Assembly: GCA_003290165.1 (NCBI GenBank)
Contig: QNQO01000449.1
Span: forward strand, 558,001 to 622,000
DNA length: 64,000 nucleotides
From: Berberis thunbergii
Lineage: Eukaryota; Streptophyta; Magnoliopsida; Ranunculales; Berberidaceae
Reading direction: 5' to 3'
Part shown: positions 1 through 10,335 of the stretch, one piece after another
How the letters are laid out: every line of letters begins with the position of its first letter
Numbering within the stretch: position 1 is the first letter of the stretch
Translations under genes and position numbers: made by a program
The notes under the pieces: model-generated
What the model saw: only the letters and a program-made list of their open reading frames with translations
Told to the model about the DNA's origin: nothing
Database searches by the model: none

Positions 1-33
1 AAAGTTAATCTTTTAATTTTTGTGTGTGTAGAA

Positions 34-888
34 ATGTCAACAATTCCTTTAGATAAGTGATGGATGAACAAACGGGGAAGTGCAATGTATATAAACGGCG
101 TTAGACAATTCCAACAGTTTGTTGAGGATAATGCAAATGGAGAGAGTCTTTTTCCTTGCCCATGTGTTCGATGTAGGAACTCAAGGGGAAACATTAGTGT
201 TGACGACATAGGTGTTCATTTGTTAAGCCATGGCATTGATACCAATTATGTCATGTGGATACATCATGGAGAGAATATAAACAAGCATGTGATTGGTGTA
301 CCTATGACAGAAGTGTTTCAACCTGATGATGCCTATGAATATCCTAGGATGAGCGAGCTAGTTGATGATGTATTTCTCAACATGCAAACTGTGGAGGCTG
401 ATGATGGGATAAATGACTTGAATGACACCGTCGAAGAATGTTTTGGCGGTAATCCAGAAGGTGGTCCGGAACTTTATCGTGAACCTGAGACAGTTATGAA
501 CAAGAAGTATCAAAAGTATAAGGAAAAAGCGACTGTTCCTTTGTACAATGGGTGTCCTAAGGATAAGACCATGTTGTCCACCATTATTGAATTGCAGAAT
601 TTCAAAACTCGTTTTAGTTGGAGTGGTAATAGTGTGACGATGTTGTTAAAATGGCTAAAAACCTTATTGCCGGATGATTGTAATTTGCCAGATAACTACC
701 CAAACATGAAAAACACAACTAAAGATATGGGGATGGAATGTAAGACAATACATGCATGTGCCAATGGATGCATACTCTATTGGAAAAAATATGAAGGTCT
801 GGTTGCTTGTCCAAAATGTAGTTCTGGTAGGTATAAGGTTTCTGTGGATGTCGATGACAACGACTCCGGAAAGGTATACAGGAAATAA
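34..888 (+). pseudogene. CACTA transposase, N-terminal part (transposase-associated domain)
   Basis: This is the first part of the Tnp2/TNPD-type transposase that would bind and cut element ends. The reading frame opens at ATG 34 but hits TGA at 58-60; the sister copy has a serine codon there, so this is a nonsense lesion. After it the frame is open from 64. The N-terminus has the transposase-associated domain: a Cys-rich CPCVRCRN motif followed by DIGVHLLSHGI. Around 722-840 the Tnp2 domain starts with a zinc-ribbon-like CxxC pair (HACANGC and CPKC). A TAA at 886-888, where the sister copy has GAA, breaks the frame again. Confidence 0.85.
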
Positions 889-1908
889 GCTAAAAAGGTT
901 GTAAAGTATTTTTCATTGATTCCAAGGTTGAAAAGATTTTTTAGCATACCGTGGATTGGTGAAGCAATGACTTGGCACAAGGATGCTAGTTCAGATGGGA
1001 ATTTGATGGGACATCCATGTGATTCAGCACAATGGACTTTAACAAATATGAGATGGCTAGAGTTTGCCTCTGATAGTAGGAATTTGAGACTTGCAATATC
1101 GACTGATGGTTTTAACCCACGTGGAAATCTAAGTAATGCTTATAGTTGTTGGCCATTAATAATAACACCTTTGAATCTTCCACCTTTTTTATGCATGAAA
1201 AAGGAGTTTTGTTTGTTAACCTTGTTAATATCAGGGCCAAAAGCACCCGGAAAGAATATTGATGTTTACCTAGATCCATTAGTAGAAGAGTTGAAGGAAT
1301 TGTGGGCAGATGGTGTTTCAACTTGGGATGTGTGTACTAAAAGCAATTTTCGGTTGAAAGCAATGTTGTTTTGGGGTATCTATGACTTTCCTGCTTATGG
1401 GACTCTAGCTGGTTGTAATGTTCATGGTTATAATGCATGCCCTATTTGTGTTGATGATGTAGAATCTGAACGTCTTTCAAACAGTCGAAAGATATGCTAT
1501 AGAGGCCATCGACATTTTTTACCTACAAAACACAAGTTTAGAGATGACAAGGGATTTAACAAAGATGTTGAACATAGTCGTGCTCCACGACGGTTATCTG
1601 GCGAAGAAGTTGAACGAAGGATAGTGGAAATTTTGGAAGGTAGTTCTACACAAGGTAGGGTTAGTGGGCACAAGCGCAAGAATATGGTTGATAATGATAC
1701 CGTCAATGATGAACCAACCAATAACATTGCGCCACCGTGGTCTAGAAGGTCCATTTTATTTGATTTGCCGTACTGGAAGTTTGTTGAGCTACGACATAAT
1801 ATTGATGTGATGCATACTGAAAAGAATGTCATTGAACACTTATTGAATATATTGTTGAATGTCTCTAAGAAAGCAAAGGATGGTGAGAATACTCGAAAAG
1901 ATATGTAA
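889..1908 (+). pseudogene. CACTA transposase, Tnp2 (Transposase_21) core region
   Basis: This continues the same transposase after the stop at 886. The frame is open to a TAA at 1906-1908, where the sister copy has GAA. The visible Tnp2-family signature includes the stretch around FSIPWIGEAMTWH, a DGFNPRGNLSNAYSCWP block (the usual D-G-NP catalytic-core segment), FLLTLLISGPKAPGKNIDVYLDPL-like text around 1200-1290, and the GCNVHGYNACPIC zinc-type motif near 1408-1450. It ends with the conserved IDVMHTEKNV block near 1801. It cannot make a full-length protein because of the flanking stops. Confidence 0.88.
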
Positions 1909-2795
1909 GACATGGGAACTCATAAGAGATATTGGTTGAGCCATGACAATGAAACGGGAATGCCAAAAGCACCATTTGCCTTGACCAAGAAAGAAAAAAA
2001 GTATTTATGAATACACTAAAAGAGTTGAAATTGTCGAGTGGATTTTCATCCAAGTTGAGTAATTGCGTTCTTAACAATCCCCTGGAGCTAATAGGACTGA
2101 AGTCACATGATTACCATGTCATTATGCAACATTTACTTACAGTTTTACTTAGACATGTTTTTCGTGACAAGAACGATAAAGATTTAAGAATTTCTATTCA
2201 AAGAATTAGCTTATTCTTTAATATCTTATGTGCTAAAGAGATCAACAAAACAGATCTTCAATTGGCACACAAAGGTGTGATTGAGGCAATGTGTGTCCTT
2301 GAAAATGAGCTTCCGCCTTCATTATTTGTTATAAGTGTGCATTGCATGACTCATCTAACCGAGGAAGCGATGCTTGGTGGTCCAGTTCGATATCGATGGA
2401 TGTATCCCTTTGAGCGGTAAATAATTTTTCTAATTTTAGTGCACGTCATCACGTTATCTTATTATATTATATACTAGTTTATCATTTTATTTATGATTGA
2501 TAGGTTAATGAAACGATACAAAGACTATGCTAAAAATTTCAGATACATAGAAGGATCAATAGCAGAATCATACCTTGTAGATGAATCTGTTACATACTGC
2601 ATTGAGTATATGCCAAAGCCACGGTTCGGAACTCACAAACACAGTCAAGAGGAGTGGCTTGATGTAGATGATGAGTATGCCGATGAAAAACCATTGGATA
2701 AAGGAAAAAACTATATGCTAAATAATGTACAATATAAACAAGCTCGAAGATGGGTTTTCAATGCACTTGCTGATTCGAGTGATTGGGAAGAGTAA
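1909..2795 (+). pseudogene. CACTA transposase, DUF4218 region in two exons
   Basis: This is the C-terminal half of the transposase and matches the DUF4218 family always found next to Tnp2. The first exon (about 2007-2418) carries GLKSHDYHVIMQHLL, LFFNILCAKEIN and GGPVRYRWMYPFER. The sequence then gives a GT donor at 2418 and an acceptor before 2493. The second exon starts at GTTAATGAAACG and holds the family's RYKDYAKNFRYIEGSIAESYLVDE block. A frame break lies between 1908 and 2007. The function of DUF4218 is not known beyond its link to CACTA transposases. Confidence 0.85.
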
Positions 2796-3072
2796 GATAT
2801 ATAATATTTTAGTCTTTTTTTATAACTAGAAATATAGAATTATGATAATATGGTAACTTGTGCAGAAAATACAATGAATATTGCATGGAGTTGGCGACAC
2901 AAATAAAAAAAAGGGTCAAGGAAAAATGTTGAGAAAGCTACAGATTTTATTCCTTGGTTGTGTAATGAGGTATTTTATAATGTGTATTTATTCATATATA
3001 TATATATATACATATATAAATTTTTTTTATTTTCAAATTTTCAGTTCTAAGATGGTTTGTTTTACAATGTAG

Positions 3073-3660
3073 TTGGAGAAGGCTGGGGAAACAAATACCA
3101 CACTTTGGAGGTTAGCCAATGGTCCACAATTTTTGGAAACCCGATATCCAAAATATTGTGTAAATGGTTTCACATTTGCGACAAGTTCTTTGGATGAATG
3201 TTTGGTGACACAAGATAGTGGTGTCTCCATGGATGCCATTGCTCATTTTGTTGCTAGTAAGAAAGATAAGAGGCCAAAGGACCAACTAGTCAAATGGTAT
3301 GGAGTTGTTAGAGACATACTGGTGCTAGACTACATAGATTTCAAAGAAACTGTCTTCTATTGTGATTGGGTCAAAGTGGAAGATAAGAAAAATGCATATA
3401 AGGTGGACCCAATTTGGAACCATGAGATGGTAAATTTGTCGAAGCTAAAAGACAAAAGAAACGTGGAAGAGGATCCATTCATTTTAGCTCAAGAAGCAAG
3501 TGGGGTATTTTATTCGAAAGATCAATCAAATGACGGGTGGCATGTAGTTCTACATACTCAAAGAGGCTTGAACACTAATGTCGATAAAAAGGAAATTCCC
3601 ACTGTGTATCAAATCATCTTGAAAGACAACCCCAACCTGAAGAGCTTACTGGAATTTTAA
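3073..3660 (+). pseudogene. CACTA transposase, DUF4216 C-terminal region
   Basis: This is the last exon-like block of the transposase, preceded by an AG acceptor at about 3072. Residues near the middle (VVRDILVLDYIDFKETVFYC and DWVKVEDKKNAYKVD) and the later stretch around DPFILAQEASGVFY are the DUF4216 signature. This domain follows DUF4218 in plant CACTA transposases. The frame is open for 195 codons to a TAA at 3658. An intervening poorly conserved segment (2796-3072) includes a TA-rich microsatellite at about 2996-3020 and looks intronic. Confidence 0.85.
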
Positions 3661-3928
3661 TTGACTATGCTACAATATTTTTTGATGCATTTCTAATGCT
3701 ATTTTAGTCATCCTCTTTGGTTGAGACCAAATATTTTGTCTTTGTTTCTTATTTTGACTTTTGAGTTGGGAAAGGGAAGCTTTGTAGCTATGTATTCAGA
3801 TTGGCTTTTCCAATGCTTTATAAAAATCTATTTGTGGTGATATGTTGTGGAAGGAAATTATCTATAAATGTGGTGTATATAGTTTATTCTTATTTATTTT
3901 TGTTTGATAATGGTTAATATCTATAATG

Positions 3929-5564
3929 TCATTGATAGAAATGGATAGTACTCGCGGCAATCTCTCCACCATTGATGTCACTAGATCTACAAATGATGAC
4001 AATGAAGTTAAACTGACCATATAGTTCAACCTCCACGGTTTAGCAGTTGGACCTGGTGCTAGAAATTTCAATAAAAACATTGGAAAGCTTGTTGAAACCC
4101 TTGTGTGCCCATCAAATTCAAGGGTTGGCACCATGTTACTGACAACTACAAAGAGGATGTGTGGAATGGCCTCAAGGTGAAATTTTACATCATTGATTTT
4201 CATAATGTCTTATTTTATTTTCAACTTATATCTCAATGGCTTATTTGCAGCGTGAATACGACATCCCAAATTATGTGAAAAAGAGTGTGCATTTGAAAAT
4301 GCCTGAATATTATAGAAGGTTCAAGGCAGATCTTAGGAAGAATTATTTGGATAAGTATCCTACCATTGAGGAACAAGAGAAGCATGTTCCAAATGGTGTA
4401 AGAGAGGAGGATTGGAATGAGTTTGTTCGCTATGAGAGCACCCCTGAAGCGAAGGCAATTAGAGCCCAAAATGCAAAAAACAAAAAGGCTTCAAAGTATG
4501 TATGGGGGGGGGGGTGTGGCCAAAAGAGTGCTGCAGAAGTAGAGTATGAAATGGTAATTGAGTTTCTAGCTACTAGTACAATATTATATACCATTTAACT
4601 ATATAGGCTGAGACTAATCTTTCAAGTATATAGGTTGAGAAGAACCCTGATGGGGAACCAGTCACACGCACTGACATATGGATTGCTTGTCACACGGGAA
4701 AGAATGGAAAACCTACGCATGGTTCTGAACAATATATGGTATGTGCCCAATGATGTCTTTTGTACCCAATTCTTAATTTACTTTGTAGTTGTTTGAATAT
4801 TATTTGTGTCCTGATTTATTTTATTTTTTCATTCTTTTGAAGGAACAAGTTAAAGCAAAAAAAACTGCCTTGCAAGAATCTTCAACCTAGGGTACCACTG
4901 ACCTCACTATTGATGATGATCCTCTAAGCCAAATGTTTGGCCAAGAAGCGAGGGGACGCACTTGTTGTGTTTTAACCACCGTCTCTAAAAGGAAGTATGA
5001 TGTTGCACTTCCCGCTCGTTCATTGCTTTTGGAAAAATATTGGAAGTAAAAAAATGTAGCAAAAAATATGATAGATTGGAAGAAAATGTTAGATGGATAC
5101 GAGAGAGACTTGAAAGTGAAACTTATGTGAGACCATCAACAAGTGAGGGAATACAAGGAGGGACACAAAGAACTGAAGATACACCGTCATCCCGTGCACA
5201 ATCGACAAGGCAACCAGAAAATCCATTACCATCATCTCCTCAAGGTGTTGCGAGGTTTCCTTCTCCAAGCAATCTTGTTCCTTCAGTGTCAAGGACTTAC
5301 AAAGTTTGTGATTGGGAAAGGAATGTCATTGCGATAGCAATAGAGGTTGTAGATCCTATCCATCAATTCTCTTGCGCTTGTCATGGATCATTGAACCCTG
5401 CAACAGAGATCAAACTTTCCTTATGCTTCAAATTCAGGACTGGGGTGAAACTTTACAAAAGTGATCCAAAAGGAGACATGATGGGGGATTTGGACGTTGG
5501 TGATTTCTTCGTATGGTGTAAAAATCATGTGGAACTTGATGATTTGGATGTTGGTGATTCCTAA
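3929..5564 (+). pseudogene. Second CACTA gene (Transposase_24 / En-Spm TNPA-like), multi-exon
   Basis: This is the downstream gene of the element, of the plant Ptta/En-Spm type (Transposase_24). It would bind subterminal repeats. The start is ATG 3929, shared with the sister copy. Exon 1 carries a TAG at 4021-4023 and a 2-base insertion near 4105 relative to the sister, so it is broken. Exon 2 (4251-4552) includes KSVHLKMPEYYRRFKADLRKNY and ASKYVWGG followed by QKSA. An exon at about 4634-4738 has the GEPVTRTDIWIACHTGKNGKP-like block typical of the family. The last segment (5040-5564) is acidic and ends in repeated DLDVGD. A GT/AG intron separates exons 1 and 2. Identity with the sister gene ends at about 5545. 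Confidence 0.8.
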
Positions 5565-5782
5565 CCCCCTTGCAGGTGATCTTAGTTTCTCCAGGTATAG
5601 TGTTATGTGTCAATATGTAGTGTTGTATGTCAGCCTTCCTTCGAGCACAATTACCATCCATTTATTTTCATGTCCTTAACTACTTTTTCATTTGTTCTTT
5701 GTAGATATTGGAATTACTTGAGGAAGCAAACATTTGTTCTGCAAACAATATGTAGTGTTGACTTCGAAGTTGTTAAATTCAG

Positions 5783-6259
5783 GTCTGTTTATGGCTTTGC
5801 AACCAAAGATCATTGCATGTGGAAACACTTTAGCAGCATATGGGATGTTTATGAGGTTTGTAGCTGGGCCTGCTGTAATGCCAGCTGCTTCTGTTGGAGT
5901 TGGACTTAGAGGCCAAATACTAAAAGTCTCCATTGTTCAAGTGAGTCTTTACTTTGACAAACATCAACTCCATTTGATGTTAAACTTGTTTCTTGTATTG
6001 AATACTAAACTTGTTTCTGATTATTCAGGCTGCTCTACCACAAGGAATAGTTCCTTTTGTATTTGCAAGGGAGTATAACCTACACCCAGACGTATTAAGC
6101 ACCGCGTAAGTCTCATATATTCATGTTTATTTTGTTTATCAGCATCCGTTTATATTGTGAATTCTTTATGTATCTATATTGACTTGCAGAGTGATATTTG
6201 GAATGATTGTGTCACTGCCCATCACCATGCTATATTATGCTTTCCTATACAATCCGTAA
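5783..6259 (+). pseudogene. Captured PIN auxin-efflux carrier C-terminus (three exons)
   Basis: This is a host-gene fragment carried by CACTA 1. Three exon-like blocks have correct splice borders: 5783-5940, 6029-6105 and 6190-6259. Together they encode the conserved end of a PIN-family auxin-efflux carrier: [30 protein letters not shown], then [16 protein letters not shown], then VIFGMIVSLPIT and a TAA stop. In the host, PIN proteins export auxin at the plasma membrane or ER, and these are the last transmembrane helices. Only about 100 residues are present, so no transporter function is possible. Intact GT/AG borders mean genomic DNA was captured, not cDNA. Which PIN gene donated it is not decidable here. 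Confidence 0.85.
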
Positions 6260-7121
6260 GAAGATGAAAAGGCGCAACTACTGCAATTTCAATGCCATTG
6301 AAGAACAATACCAGATCCACTGAATAAGCAGAACATTTGAAGAGAAAAATTACATTTGTTGAAGTATGACAAAGGACAATGGCAGCTGAAATGGCATCAG
6401 CGCAAGTGGTTCGATGATTTGGCCAGTGGGTACTCTGCAGTGAAACAGAGCGCACTCTGGTTTGCAACCAACAACAAGCTCGCATCAATGCGTCCCTCGC
6501 AGAGCAGCAGTTTATCCCTCACAGCAGCAGCAACAGTGTGACCTCGCATCATCAGCAGATCGTCCCTTGCAGTAAGTCCCAAAATCTGCTATTGTTTACT
6601 TTTTTTTTGCAGTTATATTTAGTTTTTTCACTGTAATAAAGGTTTTTAAATTGTTTCTAATGTTTTGCAAAGATTTTCAGTAACTAAACGCCAAAGAAAG
6701 AGTGGTTTTCTGTCCTCGTACGCCCTTGGTCAGATCTTGCACACCCAATAGTGTTATTTTCACATATTATCTCGGCCTCTAGGATATTTCCTTGAGGAGA
6801 TCTTGCAGTGCTACACTTATCATTATAGTGCACATGCGTTCATTCATTCCTTACGAGGACTGTTTCTCTTGGGTTTGTCTCAAGTTCTTAATTATATTCC
6901 CAAACCCAAATTTACCAAGTACAAACAATTGAGTTGCATTTATGTTGAAATGCCTCTTCATAGAATGCATGTCACAATAAAACTCATCATTATAGAAGGC
7001 CTGATGTTCGAATTCTTTTATGTTCTGTTCATTTTACTCCCTTTTGCAAATAATAAAACCATTCTAATGGCTTTATTTGTTTCCTATTTGCTTCTGAAAT
7101 ACTTTATTTCCTCATTTTTAG
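6260..7121. other. Cargo spacer of unknown origin in CACTA 1
   Basis: This stretch follows the PIN stop codon and ends at an AG acceptor (7120-7121). It includes a Gln/Ser-rich stretch near 6356-6580 that does not read as a known protein. The rest has no coding pattern I recognise. It is probably captured 3' flank of the PIN donor plus intron from the next donor. The exact join is not visible. Confidence 0.4.
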
Positions 7122-7197
7122 AATCCGAGAAAAGAAGGAATCTGTGACAGTGTTGTTGTGCGGTACAAGAGGGTGCGGCAAGTCTACATTGTTAGAT
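7122..7197 (+). pseudogene. Captured P-loop kinase exon (2-phosphoglycerate-kinase-like)
   Basis: This is a short exon-like block after an intron acceptor at 7121. It reads [19 protein letters not shown], a Walker A motif (GTRGCGKST) in the context typical of plant P-loop NTPases related to 2-phosphoglycerate kinase. The donor identity rests on this one motif, so it is tentative. It runs without a stop straight into RDR6 sequence at about 7198, giving an in-frame chimera of the two captured genes. Confidence 0.55.
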
Positions 7198-8123
7198 GGT
7201 ATTGGTATTATAACACCAGATCTTGCAGCAGTAGTAGCAAATAAGTTAGAATTGACGACACACCCACCTTGTGCCTATCAAATCAGATATGCTGGCTGTA
7301 AGGGAGTCATAGGTTTATTGGCTGAGAAAAGGTGATGATAGGTGTCGTCTCTAATTGAGACCAAGCATGAACAAATTTGAGTCTGATTACACTATCATTG
7401 AGGTCATTAGTTAGACTAAATACCAGCCTGGTTTCCTGAATAGACACATTGTAACACTGCTTTCATCCTTGGGTGTTCCATATGGAGTTTTTTCAGAAAA
7501 GCCAGATGCTCAGTTACAGTTTGAATGCTTCTGGCATTCTTACCTTGTCGTGGGGAGCAAGGAAATATTGCTGCAGCAATACTGAATGCTAGTTTCAAGC
7601 CTCAGACTGAACCTCATCTAAAGGGAATATTATCTTGCATAAGAGCTACCTAGTTGGGGGACCTTCTTGACAAGGCAAGGATCTTTGTGCCTTCAACTTG
7701 CTGGTTGATGGGGTGTCTGTATGAATTAGGTGTGCTTGAACAAGGACTGTTTCATCCAAGTTTTGACCACACCATTAGAAAATTACTTTATCAAGGATGG
7801 ATCTAAATTACCAGAGGCACGTAGGAATGTAAAAATAATCACAGGAACCGTGGCAATAGCTAACAATCCATGTTTCCACCTCGGTGATATTCGCATTCTA
7901 GAACCTGTAGACGAGCCTCGCTTGCACCTTGTTGGTTGTTTGATTTTCCCTCAAAAGGGAGATATAGACCACATGCAATGAGGCATCAGGAAGTGATCCC
8001 GATGGGGATCTTTACTTTGTTACATGGGATCAAAATCTTATACCTCCTAGCAAGAGAAGTTGGCCACCCATGGATTCTTCTCCAGTAGAAGAGAAAAGGT
8101 TGCCTCGTAATGTTACTCATAAG
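7198..8123 (+). pseudogene. RDR6: Captured RNA-dependent RNA polymerase 6 fragment, catalytic region
   Basis: This is a fragment of RDR6 (SGS2/SDE1), which makes double-stranded RNA in tasiRNA and transgene silencing. The readable stretches, in family order, are [35 protein letters not shown] (7198-7320), a frame-broken QPGFLNR-type block (7420-7480), ASFKPQTEPHLKG (7587-7625), KARIFVPSTCWLMGC (7675-7715), VEQG- and ENYFIKDGSKLPEAR (7735-7830), and GTVAIANNPCFHLGDIRILE. The catalytic motif follows at about 7993 as SGSDPDGDLYFV, where the family has DLDGD. Several stops and frameshifts interrupt it. All three catalytic aspartates remain, but the L to P change plus the frame breaks make it inactive. 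Confidence 0.88.
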
Positions 8124-8231
8124 GTACACTTCTAATCCAGTTCGGTGCTTCCTGCTACTTTATGTTAATTTTTGTCTTTGGCAAAGGTTTGGATGAAAAG
8201 AGTGTATTTTACTCAAAAAAGAAAGGAGAAT

Positions 8232-8400
8232 TCTAAATGTCGAGGAAACGGGCGAGGGAAGGGACGTGGCGGGGTGGGGACCGTCCACCTTGCTCGGGAT
8301 GCATGAACCAAAAATGTCAGCACGCATCCCGAGCGGGGTGGACGGTCCCCGCCACGTCCCTTCCCTCGCCCGTTTCGTCACCCGTTTCCTCGCTGTGTAG
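8232..8400. repeat. Palindromic MITE-like insertion (about 165 bp, GC-rich hairpin)
   Basis: Two arms of about 65-75 bp are near-perfect reverse complements. The left arm starts CGAGGAAACGGGCGAGGG at about 8240; the right arm ends with its complement near 8395 and carries an extra 13-base partial repeat (GTTTCGTCACCC). The loop holds CTCGGGATGC and its complement GCATCCCGAG. Its GC content is far above its surroundings. Flanks share ACTCAAAAA-type text at 8211 and 8405, which could be a long duplication. It lies just after the RDR6 catalytic block, so it entered either the donor intron or the captured copy. Confidence 0.7.
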
Positions 8401-9595
8401 AATCACTCAAAAAGAAAATATCCATGTAGAAGAATGTAGGACATAGTCCAAAAGTCCTCATATAGTGTTGTTGGAAATTTAGACATCAACTGTAATTCCT
8501 TTCTTTGAAAGCTTTTATTTATTTTGTTGAGAGGATGTATCTCTGTGGTTGATTTCCTTGATGCAATTAGAGGTATCAGCTGGAATTGCTCAAAATATTG
8601 ATTCTGGTCCATGGTATCAATAGTTTATTTAAGATATTTATCCATGGTTTCTAAAGCACGGTGCTTTAGAATGCTTGATTTGGGAGCCTATTCAGTTTTT
8701 ATTTCACATTCAGGATATAGGATACTAGAAAAGACAGAAAATGACAATAGAAATCATTTTAGCATTCACAAAAAGGAAAATGTACTAAAGTGCTCTGCAG
8801 TAAAACAACTTGAAATTAAAGTTTTAGATCAATACATCCAAAACACTAAATTCCATCAATATTGTTAGACACTTGAATTGCTGATTTGCTATATATAACA
8901 GACTTTCTCCAGTGTTCATTGCTATGCTCGAGCAGTAGCTGCAATAGTATTGTCATTATCATTTGCTGGATTATTTTCCTTTTGATTCTACATTATGTTA
9001 CATTCTGTGTTTGTATCCCTTACCTTTGGTGTTGGAAAATAACCAATACTAGCTTAAGAATAAATTGAGTTTTAGGGAAGAATGAAATATTGGCTAGGTT
9101 CTGATTATATCTGCAAACTCAATAGAATAGTATAGTTAGTACTATATTTGCCAGATGCTCCTATCTTTCAAAACCGCCTGTTTTCAAGATAACATAGATA
9201 AAAATGTCCATAATTTCTTCCTGGTCAGTCATGTTCTCTTTGAATACCTAGAGGATTTAATACATTGCAAAAAAATGATTATCTGGTTAAGTATGATTTA
9301 GTTCTATGATGAAAAAACCTCCAGATTGAATTCACTTTATGTTTTACTGCTGGCTATTTGTGCCACTTATGGGAATGTAAGACTTGCCCTTGTGTTTTGA
9401 ACCTTCCTATCTCCTGTGATTGCTCTTTCACTACCCTTTATAATTCCAAAGAGGGTCTAATTGATGTATGGAATTATATTCTGGTGTTCACTTTGAACTG
9501 TCATGTGTTCAAATATTTTATGAATTTGAGTTTAAGGCTAGTTTCTTACATTTGCTAATCTAGGAGCACCTTATGTACAAGCATTAATAACTCTA
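8401..9595. other. AT-rich cargo without recognisable coding content
   Basis: This separates the two RDR6 pieces. I see only short frames rich in Phe, Leu, Ser and Ile. It may be the RDR6 intron of the donor (enlarged) or unrelated filler. A low-complexity Cys/Ser-rich frame at 8886-9068 does not look like a protein. Confidence 0.4.
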
Positions 9596-9599
9596 CTTG

Positions 9600-9832
9600 T
9601 TTGTTCAACATGATATTGTAGAATTTTACACCAAGAATATGGTGAATGAAAACCTGGGATTTATCTGTAACGCACAAGTGGCTCATGCTGATCAAAGCAA
9701 ATATGAGGTCCTTGATGAGAAATGCATCAAACTTGCAGAGCTTGCAGCCACAGCTGTAGACTTCCCCAAGACAGGCAAGCTTGTGACTTTGCCCTACCCT
9801 CGTTAAAACCGAAAATATATCTAAATTATTGT
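9600..9832 (+). pseudogene. RDR6: Captured RDR6 fragment, C-terminal region
   Basis: This is a second RDR6 block, downstream in the same orientation and protein order as 7198-8123. It reads DIVEFYTKNMVNENLG, then NAQVAHADQSKYEVLDEKC, then KLAELAATAVDFPKTGK. A frameshift at about 9803 moves the family's LKPK(I/L)Y motif into another frame. The order and spacing suggest both blocks came from one capture of genomic RDR6 containing its intron. Confidence 0.88.
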
Positions 9833-10335
9833 CTCTTATTTGAGAAATCGCTTTGGTTTGCTTGTCACTTATTTCATCGAGTTCCCTCTTGTCTCACTCT
9901 CATTCCACTTCACACAACAGCAACTACTACTACTACTCTTCCTCCACTTTGACTTTGGTATGTATGTAAAAACCTTCTCATTATCAACTGGTTTCTGATT
10001 CTCTGCTTGATTTCTAATTCTCTCTTCTTTAACTTATCTCTGTAATCTGTAATCTATCAGCTTTTTCCATCTTTAGTGGGTTTGTACACATTGACAACTC
10101 CAACATGTTCCCATATTGGTCATACATATTACTTCACCGAAATTTTACTGTTTTTTGCATCTTCAGCATCTTTTTTTCCGTTGTTTGCGATTGTTCATCT
10201 GCTTTAGCTTCAATGCGGTTTCGTTATTCAATTCATGTAGGTATTTGAACTTGATAGAGTTGATATATTGAGATGGGTTTTTGGTTTACCTTTTTATATT
10301 CTATTTTCATGATTTTTACACTCTGTGAGTGACAG
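9833..10335. other. Spacer between RDR6 and lipase cargo, including one copy of a 210-bp duplication
   Basis: There is no coding pattern. The part from about 10,108 to 10,325 is repeated at 11,750-11,962 (see the repeat entry). It ends at the AG acceptor that precedes the first lipase exon, so at least its right half is probably the lipase donor's intron. Confidence 0.6.
10108..10325 (+). repeat. Direct repeat, copy 1 of 2 (lipase intron duplication)
   Basis: This block of about 215 bp, from TTGGTCATACATATTACTTC to GATTTTTACACT, recurs with scattered substitutions at 11,750-11,962 in the same orientation. It lies directly upstream of the first lipase exon. The second copy lies downstream of the last lipase exon, so the lipase fragment is bracketed by the repeat. 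Confidence 0.85.

Noticed and set aside
8237..8446. A 69-codon frame rich in Arg/Gly/Pro
   Set aside because: It lies across the GC-rich palindrome and its mirror frame on the other strand is alike, so the frame is a by-product of the hairpin.
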